Positions 26,363 to 36,511 of a stretch of DNA of 64,000 nt are shown piece by piece. The DNA is from Komagataeibacter xylinus (GTDB lineage: Bacteria > Pseudomonadota > Alphaproteobacteria > Acetobacterales > Acetobacteraceae): assembly GCF_004302915.1 (NCBI RefSeq), contig NZ_QQBI01000007.1, positions 62,001 through 126,000 of the forward strand, written 5' to 3'. A program made the translations under genes and the position numbers. The notes under the pieces were generated by a model, which saw only the letters and a program-made list of their open reading frames with translations, did not search any database and was not told the DNA's origin. Every line of letters starts with the position of its first letter. The first letter of the stretch is position 1.

Positions 26363-26401
26363 CCTGCCCGGTGCATAAGGGGGCCAGGCGGACCGGGCAG
26401 G
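26363..26401 (+). terminator. Candidate terminator hairpin after the importer operon
   Basis: CCTGCCCGG (26363-26371) pairs with CCGGGCAGG (26393-26401), a perfect 9-bp GC-rich stem with a 21-nt loop. The downstream U run is poor, so termination strength is uncertain. Confidence 0.45.
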
Positions 26402-26729
26402 AATAAGGAAAACTTATTGTCAGCTTCGCCTTTTTCCGGATTACATTACTTTATCGAAACAGCGTGGTGTTTTGACCGGTTTTACCATATCAGTGAAATA
26501 CCCGTTATTTCTTTGATAAAATAAACTGGTCTGTATGAAGATGTTCCTCTTTTTATGTAAAAATGAACATTCCGAAATGCATGAATGGAGAACGAAATAA
26601 AGCCAGTTATATAGTTCAGCAGTGCTTTTGACATCGACGCGCCATGGCGGGACGTAACGGTCAGGTCGTCCTGCACCAAGTCAAAAACTGATGGATCGGC
26701 AGCCTTTTCCAGCTTCGATAGGATATGTG
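26402..26729. other. Leader region of the first catabolic TonB receptor
   Basis: AT-richer DNA without a supported gene. A TTGACA lies at 26628-26633 but lacks a convincing -10 partner. A minus-strand frame here looks like chance. It presumably holds the receptor's promoter. Confidence 0.35.
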
Positions 26730-29153
26730 ATGAGACGCACTTTTCCACTATCAAAGGCACTCTTGGCAACAACGATCATGGCTACGGCCGTGTGCCATGA
26801 AGCCAGTGCCGCTTCCAAAAAGGTGCAGCCCAAGGCTGTGTCACGGCCTCATGCCACATCGTCTTCCAGGCATGATAGCGCGGTCAATGCAAACCTCGCA
26901 CCTGAAGAAATTTCAGTCCAGTCGCATTACGTGCCGCGTGGTGCGATTGCCTCGGTCACGCAAAAGCGCATGGCGCTTGAGGTGCCGGGGACCAACCCCC
27001 TGAAGGTCCTGGGGGAAATGCCAGGCGTGATGTTTCAGGGCAATGATGCACAGGGCGTAGATAACTGGTCGGCCCAGTTGTTCATGCATGGTTTCCAGCA
27101 GTCGGAAATCGGCGCAACCCTTGATGGCATCCCGCTTGGTGAGTTCACCTACCGCAACTACAACGGCCTAAATCCCATTCAGGCCATTTCCTCTGAAAAC
27201 GTCGCCCGTATCGACGTCTCGCAGTCTGCAGGCGCAGAAGCCGTGGCATCGACCAGCAACCTTGGTGGCGCGCTCCAATACCGTTCCAGTGACCCGAAAG
27301 ACAAGATGGGCGGTGTGGTTTCCCAAAGTTTCGGGAGTTATGACGCGTATCATACGTTCTTCCGCTTCGACAGTGGCCGGCTGAACAAGACCGGGACGAA
27401 ATTCTTCGCATCCTACATGCGCAACGATACGGCGCAGTGGAAGGGCTATGGCGAACAGTTCATGCAGCAGGTGAATGCCAAGCTGGTACAGCCCGTTGGC
27501 GACAGCAGCGAGATTTCGGCGTTCTTTGACTGGTCGGACCTGCACCAGAACAATTACCAGAGTGAATCACCTGCCGTGCTCGCAGCGTTGGGCGACCGGG
27601 TAACCGATTATACCAATGGCGGCGCCTCGGGGTATGAAACGGCTACGCAGGTGGCGCAGGGCAATTATCCGGCATCCTATAATGGCTTGAGCAGCAAGCG
27701 TGATATTGCGTACTACGATGGCGGCACCAACCAGGTTGACTATCTGGGCGGCCTGAAGGCAGACCTTGCCATTACCAACCACCTGCGCTGGACCACCACG
27801 GCCTATGGCCATGGTGAGGAAGCTCAGACCACGTGGACTGCGCCCACGAGTGAATATTCCAATATGGTCGATCCGTCCGGTTCGCCCCTGGCAGAAGTGA
27901 TCAAGGAACCCATGATCCGCCGTTTCGGGATCATGTCGGCAGCCCATTACGATATCGCGCATAATCATCTTGGCGCGGGCGTGTGGTATGAAAACAACCA
28001 TTATGAATCACCCATGAACGCCTATGCGGTGCCGAATGTGGTCAATGGGGTCGTGCAGGGGCAACTGCCGCAGACGCTAGGTAAATGGACCGACCCGTTT
28101 GCGCAAATGTTCAACCAGTCATATAATACCAATACGTTTACAGCATTCTTTCAGGATACGTATTCCCCGATCCGCAACCTTTCGCTGCATTTCGGCTTCA
28201 AGTCCGTTCTGAGCACGACGCGGGTTGGCAATGGTTTCCTCAATCCGAATTTTTATGGTGCTGGCGCGCAGATCGCGAGCGGGGTCGGGCTGACGACCTC
28301 CAAGCCGTTCCTGCCTCATATCAGCGTAGACTGGCGCTTCCTGCCGGGGCATGAGTTCTTTATTGATATTTCGGAGAACGTCCATACCTACGCGGAATCC
28401 GGGTATCACCTTTCCAACTCGCCCTTCGCGGTTACGCAGAGTGCGTACAACTCATCCGCTGCCGCCCTGCATCCTGAAACCGCATGGACATACGCAGCCG
28501 GTTACCGGTATTCGTCACAGATTATCTCTGCATCGGTCTATGGCTACAGGACCAATTTCCAAAACCGCTTGCAGCAGGTTACATCCGGCAGCATCATCAA
28601 CCCCCAGTCGGTAGTCGAGAATGTTGGTGGCGTGACGATGAACGGCGTGGATGTGGGCGTTACCGTAAACCCCATCCGTAATCTGGCGCTTACCAACAGT
28701 ATCAGTTACGATCACGCGGTTTATGATAACAATATCAGCAGTGCTGGCATTGCCTACAATACAAAGAACGTGCAGATCGTCAATTATCCGCGGTTCATGT
28801 ATAAGGGAAGGCTATCGTATGAATGGCACAATGCCACCGCCTATATTGATGGAAATTACATCGGGGCGCGAAATTACAGCTATACAGGCGATGTGAAGAT
28901 GCCTGGTTACTGGATGGCGAATCTGGGCATCCAGTACAAGCTCTCTAACCTCGGTAAATATGACAAGAAGCTTTCGGTCGTAAAAAACCTGATCTTCAGC
29001 CTCAACATCACGAATCTTACGAACACGCATTACATCTCGACCATGGGGGCCAATGGTAACCCAATGTCCATTTCCAGCGGTGCGCTGACCTATGCCTCGC
29101 TGGCGCCCGGGGCACCGCGGATGTTCTTCGGTTCCATCAGGGCCGAGTTCTAA
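26730..29153 (+). CDS. TonB-dependent outer-membrane receptor, catabolic region copy 1
   Basis: About 807 residues. Start MRRTFPLSKALLATTIMATA gives a signal peptide ending near HEASAA; TAGGA precedes ATG 26730. The plug has ISSENVARIDVSQSAGAEAV and STSNLGGALQYRSSDP, and the C-terminus ends ...RMFFGSIRAEF, the terminal aromatic beta-barrel signature. It resembles the receptor at 36.5 kb in the plug (VPGT-PL-VL, QIGATLDGIP). No siderophore gene adjoins; it sits between the importer operon and hyuAB, suggesting it imports the substrate of this catabolic region or a related molecule. Confidence 0.93.
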   Translation: MRRTFPLSKALLATTIMATAVCHEASAASKKVQPKAVSRPHATSSSRHDSAVNANLAPEEISVQSHYVPRGAIASVTQKRMALEVPGTNPLKVLGEMPGVMFQGNDAQGVDNWSAQLFMHGFQQSEIGATLDGIPLGEFTYRNYNGLNPIQAISSENVARIDVSQSAGAEAVASTSNLGGALQYRSSDPKDKMGGVVSQSFGSYDAYHTFFRFDSGRLNKTGTKFFASYMRNDTAQWKGYGEQFMQQVNAKLVQPVGDSSEISAFFDWSDLHQNNYQSESPAVLAALGDRVTDYTNGGASGYETATQVAQGNYPASYNGLSSKRDIAYYDGGTNQVDYLGGLKADLAITNHLRWTTTAYGHGEEAQTTWTAPTSEYSNMVDPSGSPLAEVIKEPMIRRFGIMSAAHYDIAHNHLGAGVWYENNHYESPMNAYAVPNVVNGVVQGQLPQTLGKWTDPFAQMFNQSYNTNTFTAFFQDTYSPIRNLSLHFGFKSVLSTTRVGNGFLNPNFYGAGAQIASGVGLTTSKPFLPHISVDWRFLPGHEFFIDISENVHTYAESGYHLSNSPFAVTQSAYNSSAAALHPETAWTYAAGYRYSSQIISASVYGYRTNFQNRLQQVTSGSIINPQSVVENVGGVTMNGVDVGVTVNPIRNLALTNSISYDHAVYDNNISSAGIAYNTKNVQIVNYPRFMYKGRLSYEWHNATAYIDGNYIGARNYSYTGDVKMPGYWMANLGIQYKLSNLGKYDKKLSVVKNLIFSLNITNLTNTHYISTMGANGNPMSISSGALTYASLAPGAPRMFFGSIRAEF

Positions 29154-29254
29154 ACAGGGCATGACAGACTGGCTGGCACAGGCTCCAGGGCGTGTGCCGG
29201 GCCTTATATCGGCCTGCACGGGTCGCGTTAATTCTATGTTTTAGGAGACAAGCA

Positions 29255-31345
29255 TTGTCGCAGCTAAGCGTTGCGTCCGACGTCGGTGGAACCTTTACGG
29301 ACAGTATTGCATATGATGCGGCGACCCGCCGCATCACCGTTGCCAAAGTGCCGACCACACCAGCCAATCGGGCCGTGGGCACGGTGCAGGGCCTCAAGGC
29401 AGCTCTGGCCCTTCAGGGGAAAAGTGGTGCCGATGTCGATTATGTCGGGCATGGAATGACCACCACGACCAATGCGGTCATCCAGCGTACCGGTGCGCGG
29501 ACTGCATTGCTTTGCAACCGGGGCTTTCGTGATATCCTGCTCATCGGACGGCAGAACAGGCCCAGCCTGTTCGATATCGACGTGGTGAGGCCTGAACCGC
29601 TGGTCCCGCGTGAACGCTGCTTTACCGTTGCCGGGCGCATGAATGCGGCCGGAGAAGAAGTCGAGCCCCTGGATGAAGGCGCGCTGGAACAGATCGCCAA
29701 TGAAATGAAGGCCGCTGACGTGCAGGCCGTTGCGATTCTGTTCCTGCATTCCTACGCAAATCCGTCGCATGAGCGCCGGGCGCGTGAAAGGCTCGAGGCC
29801 CTGCTGCCGGGGGTGGTCGTGTGTGCTTCGGCGGAAGTCGTGTCCGAATTCCGCGAATTCGAGCGCGGCAGCACGGCAGTAATGAACGCCTATCTGCGCC
29901 CTGTCATGGAAAACTATCTGCGCTCGCTTTCCCACCTGCTGCGTGACCCGGGCGAAGGACTGGGCCTGGGCGCGGACAAGCCAATCATGGTGATCGATGC
30001 CGCAGGTGGCCTGATGACCATTGACGGCGCCCGTACCAAGCCGGTGCATACCGTATTGTCCGGCCCGGCCGGAGGGGTAGTCGCCAGCGCCCATGTGGCG
30101 GGCCTTGCCGATATCCATGACATCATCACCATGGATATAGGCGGAACCAGCACCGACATCTCCCTTATCCGCAACGGGCGGCCTGCCATTACCCGTTCCG
30201 CAGTGCTCGAGACCGTTCCCATCCGACTGCCGGTCATTGATATCAACGCTATCGGGGCAGGTGGTGGTTCCATTGCCTGGATTGACGAGGGTGGCGCACT
30301 GCGCGTGGGGCCAATGAGCGCTGAAGCCGTGCCCGGCCCCGCATGTTACGGACGCGGTGGCACGCTGCCCACCGTAACGGACGCCAATATTGTGCTGGGC
30401 CGTTTTGACAGCCAGACCCGTCTGGGTGGGGACATGCTCATGGATCTGCAGGCGGCCGAGACCGCCATCCGGGTCCATCTGGCCGACCCCATGGGGCTGT
30501 CGATAGCCGAGGCGGCGGCCGGCGTGCTGCGTGTGGCGCATGCCAATATCGTGCGCGGTATCCGGGTTGTCTCTGTCGAACGGGGCTATGACCCGCGCAG
30601 TTTTGCCTTGGTTCCCTTTGGCGGGGCTGGTCCCATGCATTGCGCGCCAGTGGCGCGTGAACTGCGCATGAAGACCATTCTGGTTCCACCCACGCCAGGC
30701 ATCCTGTGTGCTCTGGGGCAGCTTGTGTCCGATCTCAGGCACGAGGTGAACGAGACGTTCATCGCAGCCCATGCCGATCTGGCCGAGGATACGGTCATCG
30801 CACGCCTTGAGGATCTGCGCACACGCGGCGATGCCCTGCTGGCGGCCGATAGCGTGCCAGAGGCGCGGCGGTCGGTCGAATTGCGGGCCGATGTCAGGTA
30901 CCGGGGGCAGAGTTATGAACTCTCGATCGTGCTGGAAGGGGACCTGAGGGCTGCGTGGCACACGCTCCCCGGGAAATTCCATGAAGCGCACCGTCAGCGC
31001 TTCGGGCACGCAGACCCGCAGGCCCCGATTGAAATTGTGGGTTTTGGCGCAACCGCGATCGGGCATATTGATGCGCCCGCCCTGCCCGTGCTGCCAGCGG
31101 GCGGCGAGCAGTGCGGGCCAGAGGCGATCCGTGGCGAACGGACGATCTATTTTGAAGGCGCGCAGCCAGGCGAGGCGGGGTCGTTCCATACGGCGAAAGT
31201 GTACCGCCGTGAACACCTGTGTGCCGGTAATGTCATTATCGGGCCTGCGGTGGTTGAGGAAGTCTCGGCAACGACCGTGCTCTATCCCGATGATCGTGCA
31301 GTCGTACACCCGTCAGGCAATATTATTGTGGAGGTCGCGCTGTGA
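29255..31345 (+). CDS. hyuA: Hydantoinase/oxoprolinase subunit A (N-methylhydantoinase A-like)
   Basis: About 696 residues. VASDVGGTFTDSIAYDAAT is the ATP-binding start of the HyuA/acetone-carboxylase-beta superfamily; a second phosphate motif is IITMDIGGTSTDISLIRNG, and the adenosine region is VPFGGAGPMHCAPVARE. The likely start is TTG 29255 with AGGAG 7 nt upstream; no ATG fits, and the frame extending upstream looks non-coding. With HyuB it forms an ATP-dependent amidohydrolase that opens cyclic amides (N-methylhydantoin, 5-oxoproline, some lactams). Coupled to hyuB by a GTGA overlap. Confidence 0.92.
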   Translation: MSQLSVASDVGGTFTDSIAYDAATRRITVAKVPTTPANRAVGTVQGLKAALALQGKSGADVDYVGHGMTTTTNAVIQRTGARTALLCNRGFRDILLIGRQNRPSLFDIDVVRPEPLVPRERCFTVAGRMNAAGEEVEPLDEGALEQIANEMKAADVQAVAILFLHSYANPSHERRARERLEALLPGVVVCASAEVVSEFREFERGSTAVMNAYLRPVMENYLRSLSHLLRDPGEGLGLGADKPIMVIDAAGGLMTIDGARTKPVHTVLSGPAGGVVASAHVAGLADIHDIITMDIGGTSTDISLIRNGRPAITRSAVLETVPIRLPVIDINAIGAGGGSIAWIDEGGALRVGPMSAEAVPGPACYGRGGTLPTVTDANIVLGRFDSQTRLGGDMLMDLQAAETAIRVHLADPMGLSIAEAAAGVLRVAHANIVRGIRVVSVERGYDPRSFALVPFGGAGPMHCAPVARELRMKTILVPPTPGILCALGQLVSDLRHEVNETFIAAHADLAEDTVIARLEDLRTRGDALLAADSVPEARRSVELRADVRYRGQSYELSIVLEGDLRAAWHTLPGKFHEAHRQRFGHADPQAPIEIVGFGATAIGHIDAPALPVLPAGGEQCGPEAIRGERTIYFEGAQPGEAGSFHTAKVYRREHLCAGNVIIGPAVVEEVSATTVLYPDDRAVVHPSGNIIVEVAL

Positions 31346-32931
31346 GTGCCCCGCTAGCTAACCCGATTGACCCGATCACGCTTGAGGTCCTGCGCAATGC
31401 ACTTGAAGCGGTGGCCCAGGAAATGGGGGCAGTGCTCAAGCTGACCGCTTTCTCCCCCAATATCAAAGAGCGGATGGATGCATCATGCGCCCTGTTCGAC
31501 CAGCATGCGCAGCTGGTTGCCCAGGCCGAGCATGTGCCCGTGCACCTTGGCTCCATGATGCGCGCAGTGGCACCGATCCTTGCGCGGAGCGGGCCGCTGG
31601 AGCAGGGTGACATCGTGATGGTCAATGACCCGTTTGTAGCAGGCGCCCACCTGCCTGATGTCACGCTACTGGCACCGGTGTTTATTGATGGCACATGCGT
31701 TGCGTACGTTGCCACGCGCGCCCACCATTCCGATGTGGGGGGAATGGAACCGGGTTCGATGCCGGGAGCATCGCGCAGCATATATCAGGAAGGCATCATT
31801 CTGCCGCCTGTCAAACTGTATCGTGCCGGCGTGCTCCAGGAAGACATCCAGGCCATTTTCCTGCGCAACGTGCGCACGCCCGAAGAGCGGCGCGGCGACC
31901 TGAACGCCCAGCTTGCCGCGCTCCGTGTGGGCATCGCCCGGCTGGAGGAGGTGGCCGAACGGTTTGGCCATGCCACGCTGGCAAGCGGATTTGCAGCCAT
32001 CCTGGACTATTCCGAACGCCGGATGCGTCGCCGCCTGGCTGAAATGACGCCCGGCGTGTACGAGGCGGAAGATTTTCTTGACGATGACGGCTCCAATACC
32101 GATCCCGTCAGGATATGCGTGCGCGCCACGATTTCCCCCGACAGGCTTGTGCTTGATTTTGAAGGTTCATCGCCGCAATGCGCGGGTAACGTCAACGCGG
32201 TTGCACCGATGACGCAGTCAGCCTCATTTTTTGCCGTCAAGCTGCTGATTGATGCGACGTTGCCGGCCAATGCAGGCGTATTGCGCCTGCTGGATATCCG
32301 CATTCCCAAGGGCAGCTTCCTTGATGCGCAGGCCCCGGCCGCCGTGTGCGCGGGCAATACCGAGACAACGCAGCGGGTCACTGATGCGGTTCTCAGGGCA
32401 TTTGCCCAGATTGCGCCTGATCGCATTCCCGCTGCGAGCCAGGGCACAATGAACCTTGTCAGCATCGGGGGCGTCGATCCGAGAAACGGGCAGTCCTATA
32501 CCTATATCGAGACAATATGTGGCGGACAGGGCGGTCGGCCACATGGGGCGGGGATGGACGGGGTGCAGGTCAACATGACCAATACCATGAATACCCCTAT
32601 CGAGGCGTTGGAAATATCTTATCCGCTGCGTGTCGAATGTTATGAATTGCGCGAAGGCTCCGGTGGGGAAGGGCGGCACAGGGGCGGATGTGGTGTCATC
32701 CGGTCCCTTCGGGTTATCGGGCATGAGGCCCGTGTCTCGTTCCAGTCGGACCGGCGCCGGTTCAGTCCTTACGGGCTGCATGGGGGTAAGGACGGTGCGG
32801 TTGGGCGCAATGTCAAGACGGACCGGGACGGCAATGAACAGGTCGTTGGTGGTAAAGGATCCGTTACCATGAAGGCAGAAGAAGTCATTTCCATCGAAAC
32901 GCCTGGTGGGGGCGGATGGGGAAGCCATTAA
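31342..32931 (+). CDS. hyuB: Hydantoinase/oxoprolinase subunit B (N-methylhydantoinase B-like)
   Basis: 529 residues beginning at GTG 31342, overlapping the hyuA stop. Signature segments: DPITLEVLRNALEAVAQEMG, NDPFVAGAHLPDVTLLAPVF, HHSDVGGMEPGSMPG (metal-binding type residues), and the glycine-rich end VISIETPGGGGWGSH. Length matches the HyuB family. The partner of HyuA in ATP-dependent ring opening. Just downstream lies a broken IS5 element. Which cyclic amide is used cannot be told; N-methyl substrates are suggested by soxBDAG in the same region. Confidence 0.93.
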   Translation: MSAPLANPIDPITLEVLRNALEAVAQEMGAVLKLTAFSPNIKERMDASCALFDQHAQLVAQAEHVPVHLGSMMRAVAPILARSGPLEQGDIVMVNDPFVAGAHLPDVTLLAPVFIDGTCVAYVATRAHHSDVGGMEPGSMPGASRSIYQEGIILPPVKLYRAGVLQEDIQAIFLRNVRTPEERRGDLNAQLAALRVGIARLEEVAERFGHATLASGFAAILDYSERRMRRRLAEMTPGVYEAEDFLDDDGSNTDPVRICVRATISPDRLVLDFEGSSPQCAGNVNAVAPMTQSASFFAVKLLIDATLPANAGVLRLLDIRIPKGSFLDAQAPAAVCAGNTETTQRVTDAVLRAFAQIAPDRIPAASQGTMNLVSIGGVDPRNGQSYTYIETICGGQGGRPHGAGMDGVQVNMTNTMNTPIEALEISYPLRVECYELREGSGGEGRHRGGCGVIRSLRVIGHEARVSFQSDRRRFSPYGLHGGKDGAVGRNVKTDRDGNEQVVGGKGSVTMKAEEVISIETPGGGGWGSH

Positions 32932-33088
32932 GGGCCTGTCAGAAGCAGCAGGGAGAAAGGATGTGGCTGTCTTCTCGTATCGGGTCGCGACAGCCCGCCA
33001 TTCCTTGCGCCTCGCCCACAGGCTTCCGATTAATTTATTGAATTGAGCGATATTCCATGATTCACAGGTCCTCGTGGAAGGTAAGCCT

Positions 33089-33843
33089 GTGAGTGACGTG
33101 TTTTTGCTGTCTGAAAGCCAGCTGGAGGGGATTACGCCGTATTTCCCTCTGGCTCACGGCATGCCGCGCGTGGATGACCGGCCGGTTCCGAGCGGGGATC
33201 GTTTATGTGATCCTTAACGGCCTTCAGTGGAAAGATGCGCCGGAAGCGTATGGTCCGCATAAGACTTTATACAACCGGTTCATCCGCTGGAGCCGTCCTG
33301 GTGTTTTTGACCGGATCTTTGCAGCATTGAGTGAACGGGCGGGTCGATCAAAACGCCTGATGATCGATGCGACACACCTCAAGGCACACAGGACGACGGC
33401 GTCCCTGCTCAAAAGGGCCTTTTCCCCGCCATATCGGACGCACAAAAGGCGGACTGAACTCAAAGCTGCATGCCGTGTGTGATGGCCAGGGCCGCCCTGT
33501 CCGCCTGTATCTGACTGCCGGACAGGTCAGTGACTTCAAAGGGGCAGGTGTTCTTCTGGCGGACCTACTGGAAGGAACAGAAGGGGTCTTTGGGGATGGC
33601 AGCAGCCGGATCAGATGATCTCGTGCCGGACGGAACATTACCGCCTGCATTCCACCGAGGAAGAACCGGAAATCAAAGCCATCTTACAGCTGGCACCTGT
33701 ATAAAAAGCGCCACCTTATCGAAAACATGTTTGCAAAGTTGAAAGACTGGCGACGTGTTGCGATCAGGTGCGACCGGTGCGCTCATACGTTCATGTCCTC
33801 AATCCAGATTGCAGCAAGCTTCATCTTTTCCCTCAAAGAATGA
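33089..33843 (+). pseudogene. Frameshifted IS5-family transposase
   Basis: A different IS5-type element from the one at 9.6 kb. Reading starts at GTG 33089 (SDVFLLSESQLEGITPYFPL), shifts near 33195 to GIVYVILNGLQWKDAPEAYG and FIRWSRPGVFDRIF with the first catalytic region LMIDATHLKAHRT, shifts near 33410 to RHIGRTKGGLNSKLHAVCDG, and again near 33600 before IENMFAKLKDWRRVA and the final ASFIFSLKE. At least three frame changes make it non-functional. The right end runs into the TetR remnant; no matching left terminal repeat was found. Confidence 0.85.
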
Positions 33844-34462
33844 GTCCTGAGCCTAAATAGTCGTCGCGCTCCTTTGCCATTGTCAGGATCTTGCGCTCGA
33901 AAAGCATCTGCTGGTGTGGTCCCCCAAGGCAGAGCGTGGCCAGCACCTGGCCGGTTTCTTCAGGTTCGCATCCCTCTTTCAGCAGGCCCGTGCGGGAGGC
34001 GGCGGTCAGAAGCTTGCAGCTCAGTTTTTCCAGCAGATCAAAGGTTATGGGCACCGGCATGGTCCACCAGATCGGGAAAACGCCATCCTTCACAAATGAA
34101 GGGGCGGCTCAGCGAAAGTGTTTCGGGGCTGAGGATCAGGTCAAGCAGCATCCGCATGGTCTTGTACAGCGCCTGCAGCGGATCGCTGGATACCATTTTA
34201 TCCGATGGTAAGGCGGCGAAGAGGAAGCTGTTTCCCGGTTCGGCAATGACCGTCTTGAACAGGTTTTCCTTGGAGGGGGGCGACGGTAAATGGTCTGCTT
34301 GCCCACCTTGGCCACGGCGGCGATCTGTTCGACCGATGTGGCGGCGTAGCCCTGTTCGCCAAACAGGCGGGTGGCGGTTTTCAGGATCAGGGCATCCAGT
34401 TCTTCCGACATCCAGTTGTCGGGCCGACCCGAAAATTTTCTCTTTCTGTCCTGATCCGCCAT
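33833..34462 (-). pseudogene. TetR-family regulator, broken by frameshifts
   Basis: The minus strand from 34462 begins MADQDRKRKFSGRPDN and has a good TetR helix-turn-helix (ATRLFGEQGYAATSVEQIAA, then VGKQTIYRR). At a run of six G (34275-34280) the frame is lost; one frame over it continues PSKENLFKTVIAEPGNSF and on to WRFPDLVDHAG. A second change near 34055 leads to PITFDLLEKLSCKLLTAASR and ends GLIL inside the end of the IS5 element. The protein is therefore interrupted twice and probably truncated by the IS. The G-run shift could be a sequence error; the second is harder to explain so. Confidence 0.75.
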
Positions 34463-35000
34463 TCGACCTTCTGTCTACAGTTCCTTCGGATTATAGGGAC
34501 GAAACCGTCTCGCAAGGGCTTTTAACAGGCTCGGCATCTTACCCGGGGCATGGGAAAGCATCAATCTGGCCGCCACAATAATGACGCTTGCAGCAAACTG
34601 GATTGCGGGCATGAATGTGCGCGCCGTGATCGTATCTGGTTGTGACCCGTCGTTACTTTAACATGGTGGCGGCCAGAGTCTGCATGATACTGGACCTTGC
34701 GCCATCAGGCCGTCGTAATTGCAGGCAGGGCAGGCATTGAACTGGCGATCGGGACACGCTGGGACTTGCCTTCCGTGCCGTAACGTCTGTTATTCCACAA
34801 TATTATTTTAAGGCATGGAGGCCGGGAACGCGAACCGGCGGCCATGACCTGTCCCTACTTGATGGGTTCCTGCGCCAGGACCGTTCCATTGGGGGGATGT
34901 GACCGGCAATTCCATTGCGTTATCGATCCAAAGATGGATTGAAAATCCACGTCAGCACACGCACGCTGGTTTTCAGTCACAACCCAAGTGAGAAACGATC
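34463..35000. other. Gene-free stretch before the PhyH-type dioxygenase gene
   Basis: No supported gene on either strand; probably eroded sequence next to the broken TetR and IS5 genes. Close to the dioxygenase start, ATCCA (34926-34930) and TGGAT (34935-34939) form a small dyad that shares ATCCA with the direct repeat before the dapA-like gene. Confidence 0.35.
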
Positions 35001-35885
35001 ATGGAAGCCATTCACCTTCCCCCCACGGCTACACCTGAAGAAGTGGTCGCAACCCTGCGTAAATATGGCTACGCGATTGTAGATGACCTGGCATCACCGG
35101 AACTGATGGACAGGATCACCAAGGAAATGCAGCCCTATATTGATCATACTCTCTACGGGGCCGATAATTTCATCGGGAAACTCACAAAACGGACGGGCGC
35201 CCTGATTGCACGTTCACCCGCGGCGCGTGAACTTGTCATGAACAATACCGCCACGCAGGTGGCAAAGCAGTTTCTGCACAAGGCCACGACAGTCCAGTTG
35301 CATCTGACTCAGATCATCAGTGTCTTTCCGGGTTCGCCTGCACAGGCACTCCATCTCGACCAGATCGTATGGGATTTTTTCCCTTTTCCCGCGGATTACG
35401 ATGTGCAGTGCAATATTCTTTGGGCCATGACTGATTATACGGAAGAAATGGGGGCAACCCGTGTCGTGCCCGGCAGTCATCTGGATGACCGCACCAAATA
35501 CGATGACAGTGAAGCCGTTCCCGCTGTAATGCGCCGTGGTTCCGCGCTGTTTTATACGGGCAAGGTCTGGCATGGAGCCGGTGCCAACATATCGGAAAAA
35601 ATACGTCAGGCCATCAATATTACCTATGCTGTTGGCTGGGTGAGGCAGGAAGAAAACCAGTACCTCACAACCCCGGTCGAGATCGCGAAAACGCTGCCTG
35701 ATGACCTTCTGAAGCTGATGGGGTATCAGACCGGCTGTTTCGCGCTGGGTTATGTTGGTGATTTCGAAGATCCGATGACGATCGTGCGTGATAACATGCC
35801 GCATGAAGTGCACAATACTTCGTCCATCGGGCAGAAGAGCCTGACCTCCACCCAGGCCGCCGATCTTGCAAAAAGCAGCAAATAA
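35001..35885 (+). CDS. Phytanoyl-CoA dioxygenase (PhyH)-family Fe(II)/2-oxoglutarate oxygenase
   Basis: 294 residues. The iron-binding HxD is in QALHLDQIVWDFFPF, the distal histidine in GKVWHGAGAN, and the 2-oxoglutarate arginine in IRQAINITYAVGW. The conserved GATRVVPGSHLDD segment is typical of PhyH-type oxygenases. All metal ligands are present, so it should be active, hydroxylating (possibly N-demethylating or ring-oxidising) a small molecule with 2-oxoglutarate and O2. Its stop overlaps the RidA-like gene's ATG by one base (TAATG), so the two act together. The substrate is not known. Confidence 0.88.
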   Translation: MEAIHLPPTATPEEVVATLRKYGYAIVDDLASPELMDRITKEMQPYIDHTLYGADNFIGKLTKRTGALIARSPAARELVMNNTATQVAKQFLHKATTVQLHLTQIISVFPGSPAQALHLDQIVWDFFPFPADYDVQCNILWAMTDYTEEMGATRVVPGSHLDDRTKYDDSEAVPAVMRRGSALFYTGKVWHGAGANISEKIRQAINITYAVGWVRQEENQYLTTPVEIAKTLPDDLLKLMGYQTGCFALGYVGDFEDPMTIVRDNMPHEVHNTSSIGQKSLTSTQAADLAKSSK

Positions 35886-36340
35886 TGAAAACTTGCACCA
35901 ATATTAGCCGCACGGCACCGGATATCGGTTACCTTGATGCGGATATTTTCGACGCCATGGGTTTTTCCCAGTCAGTCAAGTTCGGCAACATGGTCCACTA
36001 TGCCGGTGTTGCGCCGCTCAGGGGCGGCCTGAAAAACCTGCAGATCATCAGCGAAGACGATATGGCCGGGCAGATTGAATTCGTGCTGGCAACGCTTGAT
36101 GCCTGCCTGAAAGCGGACGGCCTGACACGCGAGCATCTGTTAAGCTGGACCATCTATACAACGGATATTGCCGAACTTTCCGCCCATGCAGCATTGCTGG
36201 CCAAATGGGTGGGCCCAAATCGCCCGGCCAGCACAATTGTAGAAGTCTCTGCGCTTTTTCTTCCCAAACAGAAATTGGAAATAACGGTATTCGCTGCCGT
36301 TCCGCAAGGGGTTTGCGCTTCAGGTTCCGTAACGCCATGA
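35885..36340 (+). CDS. RidA/YjgF-family protein lacking the catalytic arginine
   Basis: 151 residues of the Rid fold: QSVKFGNMVHYAGVAPLRG, QIEFVLATLDACLKADGL and the end PASTIVEVSALFLPKQKLEI. In true RidA the last motif reads PARS-VEV, and that arginine holds the substrate's carboxylate for imine hydrolysis. Here it is PAST, so the arginine is replaced by serine. That places it with Rid subgroups that are not proven deaminases. Coupled to the PhyH oxygenase by one-base overlap, it may hydrolyse or bind an unstable product of that oxygenase. Confidence 0.85.
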   Translation: MKTCTNISRTAPDIGYLDADIFDAMGFSQSVKFGNMVHYAGVAPLRGGLKNLQIISEDDMAGQIEFVLATLDACLKADGLTREHLLSWTIYTTDIAELSAHAALLAKWVGPNRPASTIVEVSALFLPKQKLEITVFAAVPQGVCASGSVTP

Positions 36341-36511
36341 CCCTTTGTGTTTCCATGCGCAACCCGTGGGTTGCTGGGGCATCCATTTCTGTAACGCGAT
36401 CGCGTATGGATTGTAAAAACCGCATCTTGAAATCGGGAATGTGCACGGCATGAATTTTTATAAATAAAAATTATTGTCATTCTTGCATGGCATAAAAAGG
36501 AGTACAGGTTT

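Noticed and set aside
29264-31309. 681-codon open frame on the minus strand opposite hyuA
   Set aside because: hyuA has clear family motifs and operon overlap; the antisense protein is His/Arg/Gln-rich without any family, a usual shadow in GC-rich DNA.
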